The translations under genes and the position numbers were made by a program. A DNA stretch of 64,000 nucleotides from Linepithema humile (lineage: Eukaryota > Arthropoda > Insecta > Hymenoptera > Formicidae), in the NCBI RefSeq assembly GCF_040581485.1, contig NC_090130.1, positions 23,763,918 to 23,827,917 on the forward strand. Direction: 5' to 3'. This document shows, piece after piece, positions 57,101 through 64,000 of the stretch. The notes under the pieces are model-generated. The model saw nothing but the letters and a program-made list of their open reading frames with translations, ran no database searches and was not told the DNA's origin. The number at the start of each line of letters is the position of its first letter. Positions within the stretch are counted from its first letter, which is position 1.

Positions 57101-58491
57101 GGTTATCGCACTTGCAAGATGTATTATTTGTACAATAGCCGTTCCTTTCTTGATTTGATCGACTAAGCGGCTTAGTCGCTCGGTTCTGCATGGCTTCTTT
57201 GAAACTGTCCGTAGAAAGAAGACCCCTAACGTACACCCCCGTCTATAAGACGCCGCCACAACGAAAGAAGAAAGATCGCGCCACCGACGAAGATACCTCG
57301 CCGGAGAAAAGGCCGATCGTTCAGCACGGTTTGGACTTGCCTTCGGACCCGATGCTGACTGACTGCCTGCCAACGCCTACCATAAATTACCCGCAAAATC
57401 ACGTATCTCAGCAAAGCACTTACAGTCATCCGCCCACGATGGCAGATTTCAAGCAAATGGCGATGGACGCCTATAATCAGCGTAACAACCAAAACGTAAG
57501 TGATTACATTAAAATATTGCATCTTATTTGTCACTCGCTGACAAGATCATTTAATATTCCGACTGAATGATTTCTTTGCGATAGAAAAAATTAGTGAGTT
57601 ACAATTTTTGGGAGGAAAACGCGTGTAAGTTGCTGTATAAGTATGTCACAATTTGTCGCAGCGGAAATTTTGCATAATAGAATTTATTTTATATTAATGT
57701 TCCAATAAAATTATAGAAGAATCTTCGTTAATTTTTCCGATGGAAAGCAAGAGAATTAAAAGTAGGTCAAATTAATTCTCGAGCATATCGAATAAGCGCT
57801 GTATTTTCGACTCCGTAATACCTGATTCGATCTCCGTTCTTATCGAAATATATTGCCCCCTTCTAACTTCCGTAAGGCAAAGCTAAAGCAGAGAGGTTGT
57901 TTTAAATATTAGAAGCTCGGAGCGGAGGGATGAGAAGTTAGTCAAGAGGAGGAATCGGTTGCTTCAATATGCGGAGTCTCCCACTTTAACTTTTCCGGTT
58001 TAGCAGAGTCTTGAGTTATCTGCGCTTTCGTAAGTTTAATTACGTCGAAGTTTTCTCGATAATTCGACGAGGCCAGTCCCGATGCGCGTAATTCGCATTC
58101 GACTTCCGTCCTTCTCCGTTAACGTTTTTCTATTTAGGTGTTTGCATAATTATAACACACACACACGCGCACACACACATTTTCATGTATTGAATTAATA
58201 CACCATAGGAAAATGCATTACTAACATTAATATTTCTGCTCGACACTCTGCAGTTTTCACGTAACAATAAATGTTATGTACAACACACGCGTATTTTTAT
58301 TAATCGATACAAGTGTGATGCATATTGGATGTGCTTCTCGCTTTCAGATATATTATAGCCTTCAGAGGACGAGCAAAGGTCTCCCGTCGATGCCGCAGAG
58401 GCCCGTTTCATCGTCGGTCTCCGCGCAAGGCAAATTCCATCAACCGGAAGTGGTGACACGCTCGAATCGGATACAAGAGAGCTGTATATAA
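24085..58491 (+). CDS. Sidestep-family Ig-superfamily receptor, 11 exons, 5'-partial
   Basis: Joined exons: 24085-24214, 27535-27746, 28268-28585, 35288-35439, 39395-39670, 39999-40158, 43081-43415, 45203-45569, 55446-55694, 57215-57495 and 58348-58491. They give 874 residues in one frame, with the first codon split to an unseen upstream exon. Domains: Ig1 (Cys18/Cys95), Ig2 (Cys147/Cys200), Ig3 (Cys245/Cys298), Ig4 (Cys347/Cys397), Ig5 (Cys442/Cys512), an FnIII-like domain (about 538-645), a membrane helix (about 658-683) and a tail of about 190 residues. Family signatures include [54 protein letters not shown] and GYDGGLP. Known of the family: Side proteins are surface ligands for Beaten path receptors in motor axon guidance and synapse choice. 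The exact paralogue is not resolved. The signal peptide is not found, so the protein is incomplete at its N terminus. Confidence 0.93.
24215..27534 (+). other. Intron between visible exons 1 and 2 (3320 bp)
   Basis: GT-AG, splitting the Ig1 serine codon. It contains GC-rich patches at about 24530-24780 (with a short GCC-type run at about 24569-24584) and at about 26090-26780 (with a CT-rich tract near 26565-26585). No coding exon is recognised inside. Confidence 0.85.
27535..27746 (+). CDS. Side-family exon 2: second half of Ig1
   Basis: The acceptor ttgttttgtatag ends at 27534 and the donor GTGAGC starts at 27747. Residues 44-114 include SFDVRGR, the RAFF strand, the [11 protein letters not shown] strand with the second Ig1 cysteine at 95, and [14 protein letters not shown]. 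The DxGxYxC pattern is the standard Ig F strand. [12 protein letters not shown] is strongly characteristic of Sidestep proteins. Splitting the V domain over two exons with a phase-2 intron fits the serine shared with exon 1. Confidence in family and boundaries is high. Confidence 0.93.
27747..28267 (+). other. Intron between exons 2 and 3 (521 bp)
   Basis: GT-AG, phase 1, separating the V-type Ig1 from Ig2. Nothing else is recognised in it. Confidence 0.88.
28268..28585 (+). CDS. Side-family exon 3: Ig2 (complete domain)
   Basis: The acceptor cgcacag ends at 28267 and the donor GTAAGT starts at 28586. The exon is flanked by phase-1 introns and encodes a complete Ig domain (residues 115-221). 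It runs [11 protein letters not shown], then [21 protein letters not shown] with Cys147 and Trp160, then [17 protein letters not shown] with Cys200. A symmetric phase-1 exon carrying one Ig domain is the usual mobile-module layout of this superfamily. If the following intron were read through, translation would stop at 28663-28665. Confidence 0.94.
28586..35287 (+). other. Intron between exons 3 and 4 (6702 bp)
   Basis: GT-AG, phase 1. It holds GC-rich patches at about 30060-30820 and 31900-32340, a short GCAT repeat at 30778-30791 and a duplicated ATTCCGTT motif at about 33826-33848. No exon or RNA gene is supported. A TAGCTCAGT string near 29555 resembles a tRNA D-arm but lacks the rest of a tRNA. 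Confidence 0.82.
35288..35439 (+). CDS. Side-family exon 4: first half of Ig3
   Basis: The acceptor gccgttgcag ends at 35287 and the donor GTAAGT starts at 35440. Residues 221-271 begin LKPVTVQIL and contain [20 protein letters not shown], with Cys245 and the paired Trp258/259. The exon ends in phase 0 after KKKAQN, so Ig3 is completed by the next exon. The GSRPxAxITWWK block is a hallmark of Side proteins. Reading past the donor stays open to a stop at 35617-35619, which would give a truncated secreted form if the intron were retained. No evidence for that is visible. Confidence 0.93.
36329..36356. repeat. Mariner terminal inverted repeat, left (28 bp)
   Basis: Begins CTAGGTGCGCAATTAAG and ends CCGGGTTT. 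It matches the reverse complement of the right end at 27 of 28 positions. It is directly preceded by the TA target site. Confidence 0.95.
36407..37056 (-). pseudogene. Mariner transposase pseudogene
   Basis: The start codon at 37054-37056 opens [17 protein letters not shown] and an N-terminal helix-turn-helix ending near [16 protein letters not shown] deletion junction near 36788 then removes the second DNA-binding helix, the linker and the first catalytic Asp, and shifts the frame. The downstream half resumes at [15 protein letters not shown] with the second catalytic Asp in QHDN. The third catalytic position, 34 residues later, is Asn (APSNYHLF, codon 36593-36595) instead of Asp. TGA at 36518-36520 replaces the conserved Trp of the W-L-D motif. 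The original stop is TAA at 36407-36409. Each of the three lesions alone should abolish transposition. Confidence 0.93.
37202..37229. repeat. Mariner terminal inverted repeat, right (28 bp)
   Basis: Reads AAACCCGG then, at its outer end, CTTAGTTGCGCACCTAG. It is the inverted copy of the left repeat with one mismatch (C against T), and is directly followed by TA. Confidence 0.95.
39395..39670 (+). CDS. Side-family exon 5: end of Ig3 and start of Ig4
   Basis: The acceptor ttttaattacag ends at 39394 and the donor GTAAGT starts at 39671; both junctions are phase 0 (92 codons, residues 272-363). The first part completes Ig3 with [13 protein letters not shown] (Cys298) and [13 protein letters not shown]. 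The second part begins Ig4 with [16 protein letters not shown] (Cys347), [11 protein letters not shown] and Trp360. The NQT at 276-278 is a potential N-glycosylation site. The fusion of half-domains in one exon and the EGDDVYFEC motif agree with the family. Confidence 0.94.
39671..39998 (+). other. Intron between exons 5 and 6 (328 bp), open in frame
   Basis: GT-AG, phase 0. Translation in the exon 5 frame meets no stop throughout the intron. Its length is 3n+1, so retention would shift exon 6 and stop at 40040-40042. It is the shortest intron of the gene. Confidence 0.9.
39999..40158 (+). CDS. Side-family exon 6: second half of Ig4
   Basis: The acceptor cctttttcag ends at 39998 and the donor GTAAGT starts at 40159. 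The exon starts in phase 0 and ends in phase 1. Residues 364-417 contain [20 protein letters not shown] and [16 protein letters not shown], with Cys397 closing Ig4. The NNST cluster at 369-372 offers overlapping N-glycosylation sequons. The preceding 328-bp intron is the shortest in the gene. Confidence 0.94.
40159..43080 (+). other. Intron between exons 6 and 7 (2922 bp)
   Basis: GT-AG, phase 1. It contains a purine-rich patch around 40430-40520 with a G run, and a GA-rich microsatellite at about 42447-42503. No exon is recognised. Confidence 0.87.
42447..42503. repeat. GA/GATA-type microsatellite
   Basis: AGAG and AGAT units alternate, then pure GA, then GGGA. This is a low-complexity purine tract in an intron. 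Confidence 0.85.
43081..43415 (+). CDS. Side-family exon 7: Ig5 (complete domain)
   Basis: The acceptor ttgtttacag ends at 43080. The exon ends CTTTCAG and is followed by GCAAGT, a GC-type donor. Residues 417-528 run [28 protein letters not shown] (Cys442, Trp455), [20 protein letters not shown] (Cys512) and TPCLFQ. Extra cysteines at 421 and 525 could form a second disulfide. The HWTFNNS block and the DYGTxxCWAxNxxGxQxxPCxF motif are diagnostic of the Side family. The next exon continues VIAAGRP in the same frame, which supports the GC donor over any nearby GT. Confidence 0.94.
43416..43421 (+). other. Non-canonical GC 5' splice site
   Basis: The bases around the exon 7 end are CAG|GCAAGT. 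This is the usual strong consensus of GC-AG introns, where the GC is compensated by a perfect CAG and AAGT. The nearest GT, 3 bases into the intron sequence, would add four bases and throw the next exon out of frame. The acceptor at 45193-45202 (gcttgtttcag) is ordinary. Confidence 0.85.
44831..44890. repeat. GT dinucleotide microsatellite
   Basis: About 60 bp of almost pure GT with one interruption near 44880, in the GC-AG intron. Such tracts are polymorphic and can form Z-DNA. Confidence 0.93.
45039..45088. repeat. Pyrimidine-rich low-complexity tract
   Basis: CT repeats merge into C-rich blocks (CCCCCC) and back into CT. It lies about 115 bp upstream of the exon 8 acceptor. Confidence 0.8.
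45203..45569 (+). CDS. Side-family exon 8: membrane-proximal FnIII-like domain
   Basis: The acceptor gcttgtttcag ends at 45202 and the donor GTGAGT starts at 45570. Residues 529-650 include RPYALHNC (Cys541), [25 protein letters not shown] (Cys567), [25 protein letters not shown] and [10 protein letters not shown]. The pattern of a Y-x-L strand followed by A-x-N-x-x-G is typical of fibronectin type III. The two cysteines probably pair, as in other Side proteins. Reading past the donor stays open to about 45640, which would truncate the protein before the membrane helix. Confidence 0.93.
45570..55445 (+). other. Longest intron, between exons 8 and 9 (9876 bp)
   Basis: GT-AG, phase 1, separating the ectodomain from the membrane helix. 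It contains GC-rich patches near 46330-46860 and 47990-48330, a CGT trinucleotide run, a C run at 48351-48361, a G run near 50114-50130 and a T run at about 51821-51834. Overlapping open frames at 49653-50274 have no domain. No alternative exon is supported. Confidence 0.82.
48107..48134. repeat. CGT trinucleotide microsatellite
   Basis: About nine consecutive TCG/CGT units lie in a GC-rich, pyrimidine-rich part of the long intron. Confidence 0.9.
55446..55694 (+). CDS. Side-family exon 9: transmembrane helix and juxtamembrane tail
   Basis: The acceptor ctgtcgcggcag ends at 55445 and the donor GTGAGT starts at 55695; both sides are phase 1. After [10 protein letters not shown] comes an uninterrupted hydrophobic run rich in Leu, Val and Ala (about residues 658-683). 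It ends at ALYRKH, a positive stop-transfer that puts the C terminus in the cytoplasm. The tail start contains a Pro-rich stretch and [12 protein letters not shown], an acidic block also seen near the membrane in Side proteins. The acceptor has a weak pyrimidine tract, but frame and family order support it. Confidence 0.9.
55695..57214 (+). other. Intron between exons 9 and 10 (1520 bp)
   Basis: GT-AG, phase 1, very AT-rich. Reading past the donor stays open for 31 further codons to TAG at 55787-55789. AATAAA follows at 56070-56075, so an alternative short-tail 3' end is conceivable. Confidence 0.85.
57215..57495 (+). CDS. Side-family exon 10: cytoplasmic tail
   Basis: The acceptor aactgtccgtag ends at 57214 and the donor GTAAGT starts at 57496. 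The split codon with exon 9 gives Glu734. Residues 735-827 read [20 protein letters not shown], then [20 protein letters not shown] and further Pro/Tyr/Gln-rich sequence. No catalytic domain is present. Several tyrosines and Pro-rich turns could be docking sites, but that is inference. The frame continuity on both sides is the main evidence that this is the tail. Confidence 0.87.
57496..58347 (+). other. Intron between exons 10 and 11 (852 bp)
   Basis: GT-AG, phase 0. It contains a CA/CG dinucleotide tract at about 58155-58179. Nothing else is recognised. Confidence 0.86.
58155..58179. repeat. CA/CG dinucleotide microsatellite
   Basis: CA units with an internal CGCG interruption, in the last intron. 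Confidence 0.85.
58348..58491 (+). CDS. Side-family terminal exon 11: C-terminal tail with PDZ-type end
   Basis: The acceptor cttctcgctttcag ends at 58347, and TAA at 58489-58491 ends the frame. It encodes 47 residues (828-874), starting [19 protein letters not shown] and ending QESCI. The last four residues, Glu-Ser-Cys-Ile, fit the class I PDZ-ligand pattern S/T-x-hydrophobic. Some Drosophila Side proteins are known to signal through C-terminal PDZ-binding sequences. The acceptor is strong and the phase matches exon 10. Confidence 0.88.
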   Translation: MYYSLQRTSKGLPSMPQRPVSSSVSAQGKFHQPEVVTRSNRIQESCI

Positions 58492-59452
58492 GTTCGGATG
58501 GATTCCCTGCAGGATCGACTCCGTGAGCTTCTAAGACGCCGCCGGCGATTATATTTACACGTGTAAATGTAACGAGCATGGAGCGGAGAGAGCAGCGTTA
58601 TAGAGATCTGAAAAGATCCTTGAGACGCGAGCGCGAAGTCTAATGTGACATCTTCCCGTAGTTGGTACGCGAGTTTCGAACCACTCCGTGAGACACACTT
58701 AACGTTTACTGTACAAAACCGTAGAGAGGCTGGTGGTGTGTTACGGATCTCGTATTGACGGGAACGCGGTCTCTCCTCGAGATTACGTTACTCCGACGCC
58801 GCCGGTGACAGCTGCGTTTTAATACATAATTTTGCGGGGACGACGAGGTAAGCGACATTAGAGAGTTAGAGGGATACCTATACATGTCCAGAAATATTTC
58901 TTTACTGACATACTGAGGTATTAACGATATATCGTACGTACAAAGAGTCTAACCCCTAAGTAGTTAATGTTAATAACGAGAGGAAAAAGAAAGAGAGAGA
59001 GGAAGAGAGAGATAAGGCTGGGTCGCGCGCGAGCTAAGAAAATTTCAATGACGCTTTATATTTCATTCTTATTATATACTTCCGGTTTGCAAGTCGCACA
59101 CAAAACGCCATCTTTCTACATGGACCGATTTCTTTTGAAACTTTTACAATCTACAAACTACTTTTCAAGTCTCCTACTACATTTTTGTAAGGTAACACAG
59201 TTATTCACGACCGAAGCTCATCCTCCAGTCTTATCCTCAAAATACTAACGATATTAATGTGATCGTATTCGAAGCTCATCACTGCTCATGTTTTTCGTAC
59301 GCAAAATTTTTATAACGAACCGGAAAGGAAAGAAAAAAAAAGAGGCATATTCGTTCAAAAGACTTCGCCGAAACTCGAGAAAATCCTCCCTTAAAGAGCG
59401 ACGTCTTCGTTCCCGATCACTGACGCGGTACATGGACGTGAGTTTTACTGTT

Positions 59453-59488
59453 TATATATATATATATATATATATACATATATATATG
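59453..59488. repeat. TA dinucleotide microsatellite in inferred 3' UTR
   Basis: A nearly pure TA run with one CA interruption, lying in the inferred 3' UTR upstream of the candidate poly(A) signal. Confidence 0.88.
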
Positions 59489-59514
59489 AAACTAGTTTTT
59501 GTACAAAGATCTAT

Positions 59515-59522
59515 TGTAAATA
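59515..59522 (+). promoter_or_regulatory. Pumilio-type element TGTAAATA in the inferred 3' UTR
   Basis: The octamer TGTAAATA fits the Pumilio recognition element UGUANAUA and sits about 120 bases before the candidate poly(A) signal. Many neuronal mRNAs in insects are controlled through such sites. A single 8-mer in AT-rich sequence is weak evidence. Confidence 0.3.
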
Positions 59523-59640
59523 GATACACGAGCCTGGCCCTAGAGTTATAGTCACTAATGTCCGAATTTCATCCGTTACACGTTAAGCCAAGAAATGTCC
59601 GATCGCGTAAGATAAAAACTCGATGGCGTACGAATACGAA

Positions 59641-59646
59641 AATAAA
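59641..59646 (+). promoter_or_regulatory. Candidate polyadenylation signal AATAAA
   Basis: This is a canonical hexamer about 1.15 kb after the stop codon of the Side-family gene, followed within 30 bases by T-rich sequence (tttcatctgttttac). In AT-rich DNA the hexamer can occur by chance, so cleavage here is likely but unproven. Confidence 0.5.
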
Positions 59647-60243
59647 GAGAATACGTTTCATCTGTTTTACACAAACCAGCTCATTCGCTTATCATTCCTC
59701 TTGACCTTCCACCGCTCCCCTCTCCGTTAAAACCGAAGAACGTGCGGCGATACGGCAGAAGGCGAAATTCCTGCCGGGATACGTGAGACGAATTATCCCT
59801 GCGATGTGCGCGCTTGTGTTACGCTTCCATTATGCCTCTCTGTGTATACTCCACGTTTCTAAACGTGAAAGAAATTTCTCTATGCGCAAAGTGCGAGCGT
59901 ACATGCTGCGCGATACGCGACTTAACACATCGTTGCACGATGCATATCTCAATTTATCGTTCTTGTTGCAATTAATTACGTAGAGTGTGCTTCGTTTTAT
60001 CGCGCGCTTGATATATAAAGAAAATTGAACTTCATCGGCAAATATTTATTTCCTCAAGGAATTTTACTTGATGCTATTTCAAAGATGATCACAAGACCGT
60101 ATAAAGAGTATAATTTTACTTTCTTTGCACTCTTCATTTCTAAGGTAAGTATCGCACTTTTAATATACCGGCAATCGCGCGCGAGATAATTGCAGAGAAT
60201 GGGAGCATTTAATAACGGCGGAAAATGCAAACATTTAATGCCA

Positions 60244-60279
60244 GTCTCGGTATGCCGAGACGCGTCGACGTCGACGCGT
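60244..60279. repeat. Two overlapping perfect inverted repeats
   Basis: GTCTCGG at 60244-60250 pairs with CCGAGAC at 60255-60261 around a TATG loop. It overlaps by two bases a perfect 20-bp palindrome at 60260-60279, whose halves are ACGCGTCGAC and GTCGACGCGT. Both are exact. Function is unknown. Confidence 0.85.
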
Positions 60280-60520
60280 AGCGTGAGAGAGTGAGCGATA
60301 TATATTTCACAAAAAGAAAATTGCCACGGGCGAGACGTATCGCGCCATTTCCCCGAGATAAACGCGCTGCGAGATGGCTGAAGTGCTTTAAGGAAAACAG
60401 ATCGTCGCGCCTCTCCATTAGCTTCGAAGAGAGCTGCAAAAGCGCACCCTGACAGCTACGCGAGCATCCTATTGGACGAAGAACAGTAATTCGAGCATTT
60501 CGGCGCGGGGGCAGAGGAAG

Positions 60521-60539
60521 AGAGAGAGAGAGAGAGAGA
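60521..60539. repeat. GA dinucleotide run
   Basis: Short pure GA microsatellite in non-coding sequence. Confidence 0.85.
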
Positions 60540-61622
60540 ATACAGGAACGCGCTACAGTGTTTGCATACATTGTGCATTCCCGGTCTTGCTAACAGGGAC
60601 TAACCCAGGTTGCCGGAGTAACCTATTATTCTATGTGCCATCCGTGTCTCCAGGGCTGTTAAGACGACCTACTCGGCTCCTAACGCTGTCGTAACTATCC
60701 CCCCCGTCAGACTGTCACCCATTCCAGCTGCGAATTGCGAGACATAATTACAATTCACCCAAGCATCATAATCGAATGATATCGCAATACGTGCAGATGG
60801 AACGGTCAATAATCGTACATCGTATATCCCGTGATATCCAGCGAGCTAATACTCTGATTCAATCACAATCCACAATCCAGCTATTACAGAGACGCAAAGT
60901 TGACATCGATTTTACGTTTCCTTCTCCTTTTTTTTTGATACCTTTTTTCTTTTTCCTTTGTGAAACGACGACTTTCCATTCAATAAACTAATTTGTTAAA
61001 ACAATAGACAAATATTGATACCATTTGTCTCCTGAACAGAAAATATGATTCACTCACTTATAATCTGGTGTCTTCGTGTGTTTGTAACGTGAAGATGTCG
61101 AGACTCGCGAGAGTTTTCAATGGAAAATCGTCGACGGTGAATTGTCCGCCATTCTAGTGAGAGGAAAACGTGTCGCGCAGCGACACGCTAAGTTTGAGAA
61201 GTAATCGAGCCGCGAGGCAGTCGAGCACGCTCAATTAGTCGCGGAAATCATTTCCGGCGGTAAGTCCGGCACGATAATCCGGCAAGACGATTCCACGGTT
61301 ACTGAGTCGACTCTATTTTCTCGCTGCCGAAGATTTCGTCCGCTCACTTTAAAACAGGAACGGTAAGGTAAGTACTTATAGTGAAAGTATGCAAAATCTA
61401 GAATTTACTAAAAGAGGATTAGTAATTCACTATTTGTTTTCTTTTATCTAGAAAAGACTCGACAATAGACAATATATTGTTTTAAATATTAATAAATGAT
61501 TGAACTAAAATTTTTCAACGTACTCTTATTTGATACTGTTTTTATCTGGTGTATATTTAAAAATAATAACCAATTAGTTTAGGATTGGTTTGTTTATAAT
61601 AGAAGAAAGTTTTTCTATAGAA

Positions 61623-62004
61623 TAGCTTTTTTAATAATATAAAAATATACGACTAAAGTTTCTTCAGAGATATTTCGGATGCTTATAATAGAAGAAAATT
61701 AAATTTGGCACAAAAGCTCGAAAAATTTTAGTTGATACATTGTTCGTAACTACTGGATTCGTGTCACTTCAAGCAGATTGGTTTGTCAAAAGAGCATCTT
61801 CCAACATGCTTTCACAGACGCATACTTAGAAGGATGCTGTTCCGTTGATTGCTTTAAAAAAACTTGACCGATTTCGGGAAACTATGAGTACTAATACTCT
61901 GTAGAAAATAATGACTTCTCGGCGCATACGAAAAACGACAAGTAGCTTTTCCAGTACCTTTCCAGCATAAAAATACGACAGAAGTTCCTTCAGAGATATT
62001 TCGG
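61623..62004. repeat. Diverged direct repeats about 320 bp apart
   Basis: Segments 61623-61678 and 61943-62004 both start TAGCTTTT, share ATAAAAATACGAC-like middles, and end with the identical 16-mer TTCAGAGATATTTCGG. A second motif, TTATAATAGAAGAAA, occurs at 61594-61608 and 61683-61697. This could be an old local duplication or remnants of a mobile element. No coding capacity. Confidence 0.7.
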
Positions 62005-64000
62005 TTGCCCATCTGTCGGTATGCGAATAAAACAGTTTAAAACGTCAGTTACCAAGCTAGTATATTCGCGTAATAATTGACGAATACGTACTACGACCAT
62101 AGCATTGCGAAACGAGAACTGCACTTATAGAATCAAGTGCTTATTAAATACACATAGCACGGAGACATTATTTTAGACCTCGTATCTTTTATCGATCCGA
62201 AGAGAAAACTGTTATAAACGTTAATCCTCGATTAGACTCGGACTTTCTTTTTTACATCGACGCTTACTTCATCCCTGTCCTCCCCCTGTTAGTACTACCG
62301 TTGGCGCCATTTAATGGCAGTAACTACGTTTCAGTATCACGCCACTACCGTATTACGATCGGGGTGTATACTGAAAAAATATTTTTACATATGTCTGAAT
62401 AACGGAACGTGACAGCAAGACATAAGAATATTAAGTAACAATCGCGACCGACTAATTTGCGAAAATGGAGCGAGCGTCATTATGCAATGCGATTGCTTTG
62501 AAAACGCGGTAATTCACCATTGTCCCATGCTTAGCTTTGTCGCGTGTGACGCTATTCGTCAAGCTAATGACGTACACTCGACAAATTACAAACAGTAAAA
62601 TTACGGACTTAACGTAGCAGAGCATCAGCTTTGTATTAACGCGCACTAACGAGCACGAGCGAATTTCTGTGTCGGCATTGCGATAGATACAAGATATAAG
62701 ATTTAAATGACAAATTAAACGTAGAAAAATAAATATTAATATACTTACGCATATGATATGAATAACGTGTAAATAATGTGTACGTAACACACGCTAGATT
62801 TCTTTGCTTCTTTTCACGCGCATATATTCTGAATAATTTGAAGTCAATTTTTATTTCATAAAAATATAATTAGGCGACGTGTTTTTTCAAAATTCTTAAC
62901 TTTAATAGTTTGTAAATATTCAAATTAAAATTCTGTCGAAGTAAAATTAACTTCAAGTAAAATTCTGTTTTGCAATACGACTAATTGGCGGAGAAATTCC
63001 TAATATCTTCAAATTAAATTCAGAAACTACAGTATTTCGATATTTTCACTGAAAGCAACTTTAAATTGGGCAAAGAATCTGCGAATAAATAAAAATTAGA
63101 GAACATCTTACATGTTCTATTTCTATATCTCCTCAAAGTGCCGAGAGCAAAATTAAAGCGCGTGTATTTCAGTCATGCAATGAAAGGTTACAGTACAATT
63201 GCATCACGATCTAAGTGCAATATCATGAAGCCATAGTTGCTTACATTATTCATTGTTTGCCGATTATTCCAGCATGCCGCACTCATTAACGAAACCAATC
63301 ATTAAAGTTCGATTTCCGCAGCGCCTTATAAATAATTATAGATTGATCGCAGCAAAGTGGCATGCGAATATATAGTTGCTGAACGTTCCCATCACGAGCC
63401 GCTATAAATGTTTCAAAGACGCCACATCGATCGTCGCAAATGCGCCACGACGAGAAGTAGCATCGATTATATAAATATATAGCAGATCTGTTCCAGTATC
63501 TTCTGGTCACGGTTATAAGTAAACCCATCAGAAAGTCGTTCATGATCACCCACTAATTTTCATAATTTTTCAGAATATTCGTAATCCATGAACTTTCAAT
63601 CCTTCTTTATATAAAATATCCAACATAGATTAATATTTTAATTTTCAGAATACAAATATTCTTATACAAATATTTTTGCGATTGATTTAATTCCGTTAAA
63701 TCTTGACATGCTATCTGATATTTTTAAAGTTGGGAAATTGTCGATTCAAAAATGAGCAACAAGCTGTTACAAATCGATATATATATCGACCATGAAAACG
63801 TTTAATAAAATATGTTCAAAAATGCTGAGGACGCGGTTGATTCATTAAATCCCATCGCGGATACACGTAGCTCGTGGTAACGTTAAATCTGTGCTACCTA
63901 AGTATTTCAGGCACAAACAGATATCACTGTAAAGATATATCGGGAAACGTAACTCCGATCCCATAGAACGTTATTGCTCCCTTGATTCTCAGAGCAGTAA

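Larger units (their letters stand above)
58492..59665 (+). other. Inferred 3' untranslated region of the Side-family gene
   Basis: This region follows the TAA and has no recognisable coding exon. AATAAA at 59641-59646 is the first canonical poly(A) signal after the stop codon. A purine-rich stretch lies at about 58980-59015 and a TA dinucleotide run at about 59453-59488. The 3' end is inferred and could lie further downstream; another AATAAA occurs at 60982. Confidence 0.55.
59666..64000. other. No supported gene downstream of the Side-family gene
   Basis: Only short open frames without domains are present. The longest (62452-62790, - strand) is hydrophobic merely because it is AT-rich. Landmarks are a double inverted repeat at 60244-60279, a GA run at about 60521-60539, and diverged direct repeats between 61594 and 62004. 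No RNA gene is recognised. Confidence 0.6.

Noticed and set aside
62452..62790. 112-codon hydrophobic frame on the - strand, superficially like a membrane receptor.
   Set aside because: Hydrophobicity follows from AT-rich codons; no chemoreceptor motif or exon structure seen.
1..64000. Search for a multi-gene defence-like or biosynthetic system, CRISPR array or rRNA.
   Set aside because: None present; the window is a single large insect-type gene with introns, repeats and flanking non-coding DNA.

Overview
This window is eukaryotic nuclear DNA, most likely from an insect. It is AT-rich, rich in CpG dinucleotides, has long spliceosomal introns, and carries a mariner transposon of the type common in insects. 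The CpG-rich intron sequence together with the mauritiana-like mariner suggests Hymenoptera, perhaps an ant. That placement is inference, not proof. I see no bacterial operon, CRISPR array, rRNA or convincing tRNA.

One gene dominates. Eleven coding exons on the + strand between 24085 and 58491 join in frame into 874 residues of a Sidestep (Side) family immunoglobulin-superfamily receptor. Only the N-terminal signal-peptide exon or exons are missing. The order is a V-type Ig domain, four further Ig domains, a cysteine-bearing FnIII-like domain, one transmembrane helix, and a cytoplasmic tail of about 190 residues ending in Glu-Ser-Cys-Ile, which fits a class I PDZ ligand. All ten splice junctions keep phase. 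Nine introns are GT-AG and one (43416-45202) uses a GC donor. Side proteins are arthropod cell-surface partners of the Beaten path proteins in axon guidance and synaptic partner choice. Which of the several Side paralogues this is cannot be settled here.

Region by region: 1-24084 has no exon I can support and is probably 5' intron or upstream sequence, with GC-rich islands at about 15190-16960 and 22000-22600. 24085-58491 is the gene. The intron between exons 4 and 5 holds a 901-bp mariner copy on the - strand (36329-37229) with 28-bp inverted repeats and a TA duplication. It is inactivated by an internal deletion, an Asp-to-Asn change at the third catalytic position, and a premature stop. 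58492 to about 59665 is the inferred 3' UTR. The rest, to 64000, has no recognisable gene but holds diverged direct repeats and a compact double inverted repeat.

I found no previously undescribed multi-gene system. The points most worth checking are the GC-AG intron, the possible alternative tail after exon 9, the missing 5' exon, the triply disabled mariner, and two unexplained inverted-repeat structures (14832-14954 and 60244-60279).
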